Part shown: piece by piece, positions 63,449 to 64,000 of the stretch | Layout: every line of letters begins with the position of its first letter | How positions within the stretch are numbered: the stretch's first letter is position 1 | NCBI RefSeq assembly: GCF_900142195.1 | Contig: NZ_FRAB01000001.1 | Span: 1-64,000, forward strand | Origin: Paraburkholderia terricola | GTDB taxonomy: Bacteria; Pseudomonadota; Gammaproteobacteria; Burkholderiales; Burkholderiaceae | Direction of reading: 5' to 3' | DNA length: 64,000 nt | Translations under genes and position numbers: made by a program | The notes under the pieces: model-generated | What the model was told of the DNA's origin: nothing | Seen by the model: only the letters and a program-made list of their open reading frames with translations | Database searches by the model: none

Positions 63449-63949
63449 ATGTCCTTCCATCGCGCGCTGCTGCGCGGCCGTCCTGTTCTGCTGGCCATGC
63501 TCGCGGTTTTCATCACGCTGACGCTCAACGGTTGCGCGAGCCTGTTCGGCGATCCGTTGCGCGTGAACGTCGCCGGCATCGAGCCGCTCGACGGCCAAGG
63601 CTTCGAGATGCGCTTCAACGTCAAGCTGCGGGTGCAGAATCCGAACGAATCCGCGGTGAGCTTCAACGGCGTGTCGCTCGATCTCGAACTGAACGGCAAG
63701 CCGTTCGCGAGCGGTGTCAGCGATCAGGTCGGCACCGTGCCGCGCTTCGGCGAAACCGTCGTCGACGTGCCGCTCACGGTGCCGGCTTTCGCCGCGGTTC
63801 GCCAGGCCTTCGCGTTCGCGGGGGCCGCGCAGTCGGGGCAGTTTCCGTACGTTCTGCGCGGCAAGCTGGCGGGCGGCTTGACGGGCACGACGCGCTTCGT
63901 CGATCGAGGAACGCTGAGTCTGCCGACTACGGGAATGGCGTTGCCCTGA
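63449..63949 (+). CDS. LEA14-like (type 2 LEA/WHy) lipoprotein
   Basis: The 166-residue protein has a signal peptide ending in a lipobox LNGC, so it is probably anchored to a membrane by the Cys at about 29. It carries a WHy/LEA14 beta-sandwich (LRVNVAGIEPLDGQGFEMRFNVKLRVQNPNESAVSFNGVSLDLELNGKPFASGV). Bacterial members are linked to stress or desiccation, but function is not known. GAGG lies eight bases before the ATG at 63449; a GTG at 63440 overlaps that site and is less likely. Confidence 0.85.
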   Translation: MSFHRALLRGRPVLLAMLAVFITLTLNGCASLFGDPLRVNVAGIEPLDGQGFEMRFNVKLRVQNPNESAVSFNGVSLDLELNGKPFASGVSDQVGTVPRFGETVVDVPLTVPAFAAVRQAFAFAGAAQSGQFPYVLRGKLAGGLTGTTRFVDRGTLSLPTTGMALP

Positions 63950-64000
63950 TTGCCGGCAAGCCGCGCAGGCGGCGAATGCCGGACAACGACAACACGGCGT

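Overview
This window is high-GC (about 64%) beta-proteobacterial chromosome. Gene content and order point to Paraburkholderia or Burkholderia: a mltG-tmk-holB-tatD block, a glcDEFGB block with a divergent GlcC-type regulator, and a complete exopolysaccharide locus matching the bce (cepacian) genes. I see no tRNA, rRNA, intact insertion sequence, CRISPR array or phage. Assignments rest on reading translated motifs, start contexts and gene order; no database search was run.

Layout. 1-2458: the 5' end of nirB (assimilatory nitrite reductase) and, divergently, a SUMT gene for sirohaem (the nitrite reductase cofactor), then a stand-alone receiver protein. The 722 bp between nirB and SUMT reads as a full nitrogen-control module: two NtrC-type sites 21 bp apart, two outward sigma-54 promoters, and behind each promoter an ANTAR-type leader (hexaloop hairpins overlapping an intrinsic terminator). 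2548-3432: MOSC protein, between two short-period repeat arrays. 3917-11505: glcC, then glcD-glcE-glcF-glcG-glcB (glycolate to glyoxylate to malate), with two FadR-family operator matches between glcC and glcD.

11683-40563: the exopolysaccharide locus. It makes precursors (galU/bceT, bceC, bceA, bceN), starts the lipid-linked unit (bceB), extends it (bceG, bceH, bceJ, bceK, and bceR with two glycosyltransferase domains), modifies it (two acyltransferases and a secreted SGNH hydrolase), and flips, polymerises and exports it (bceQ, bceI, bceE, bceF), with the BceD phosphatase. The two bce groups that I recall as separate clusters in B. cepacia complex strains lie side by side here. AT-rich intergenic islands sit upstream of several of these genes.

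40668-41927: a gene whose N-terminus is the DNA-binding part of an IS5/IS4-type transposase, joined to an unrelated C-terminal region; probably an exapted transposase. 42490-53419: YciI, PsiF, a membrane protein, a SYLF lipoprotein, a glycosyltransferase, an AAA ATPase, OtsA, an MscS channel, an orphan Rap1a/Tai-like protein, an ankyrin protein and TatD. 53490-58979: acetyltransferase, holB, tmk, mltG, then divergently ygfZ and an NRDE protein. 58992-62932: a minus-strand run of esterase, short-chain dehydrogenase, CurA-like reductase, hotdog thioesterase and Dabb protein. The window ends with a remnant of a MocR-type C-terminus and a LEA14-like lipoprotein.
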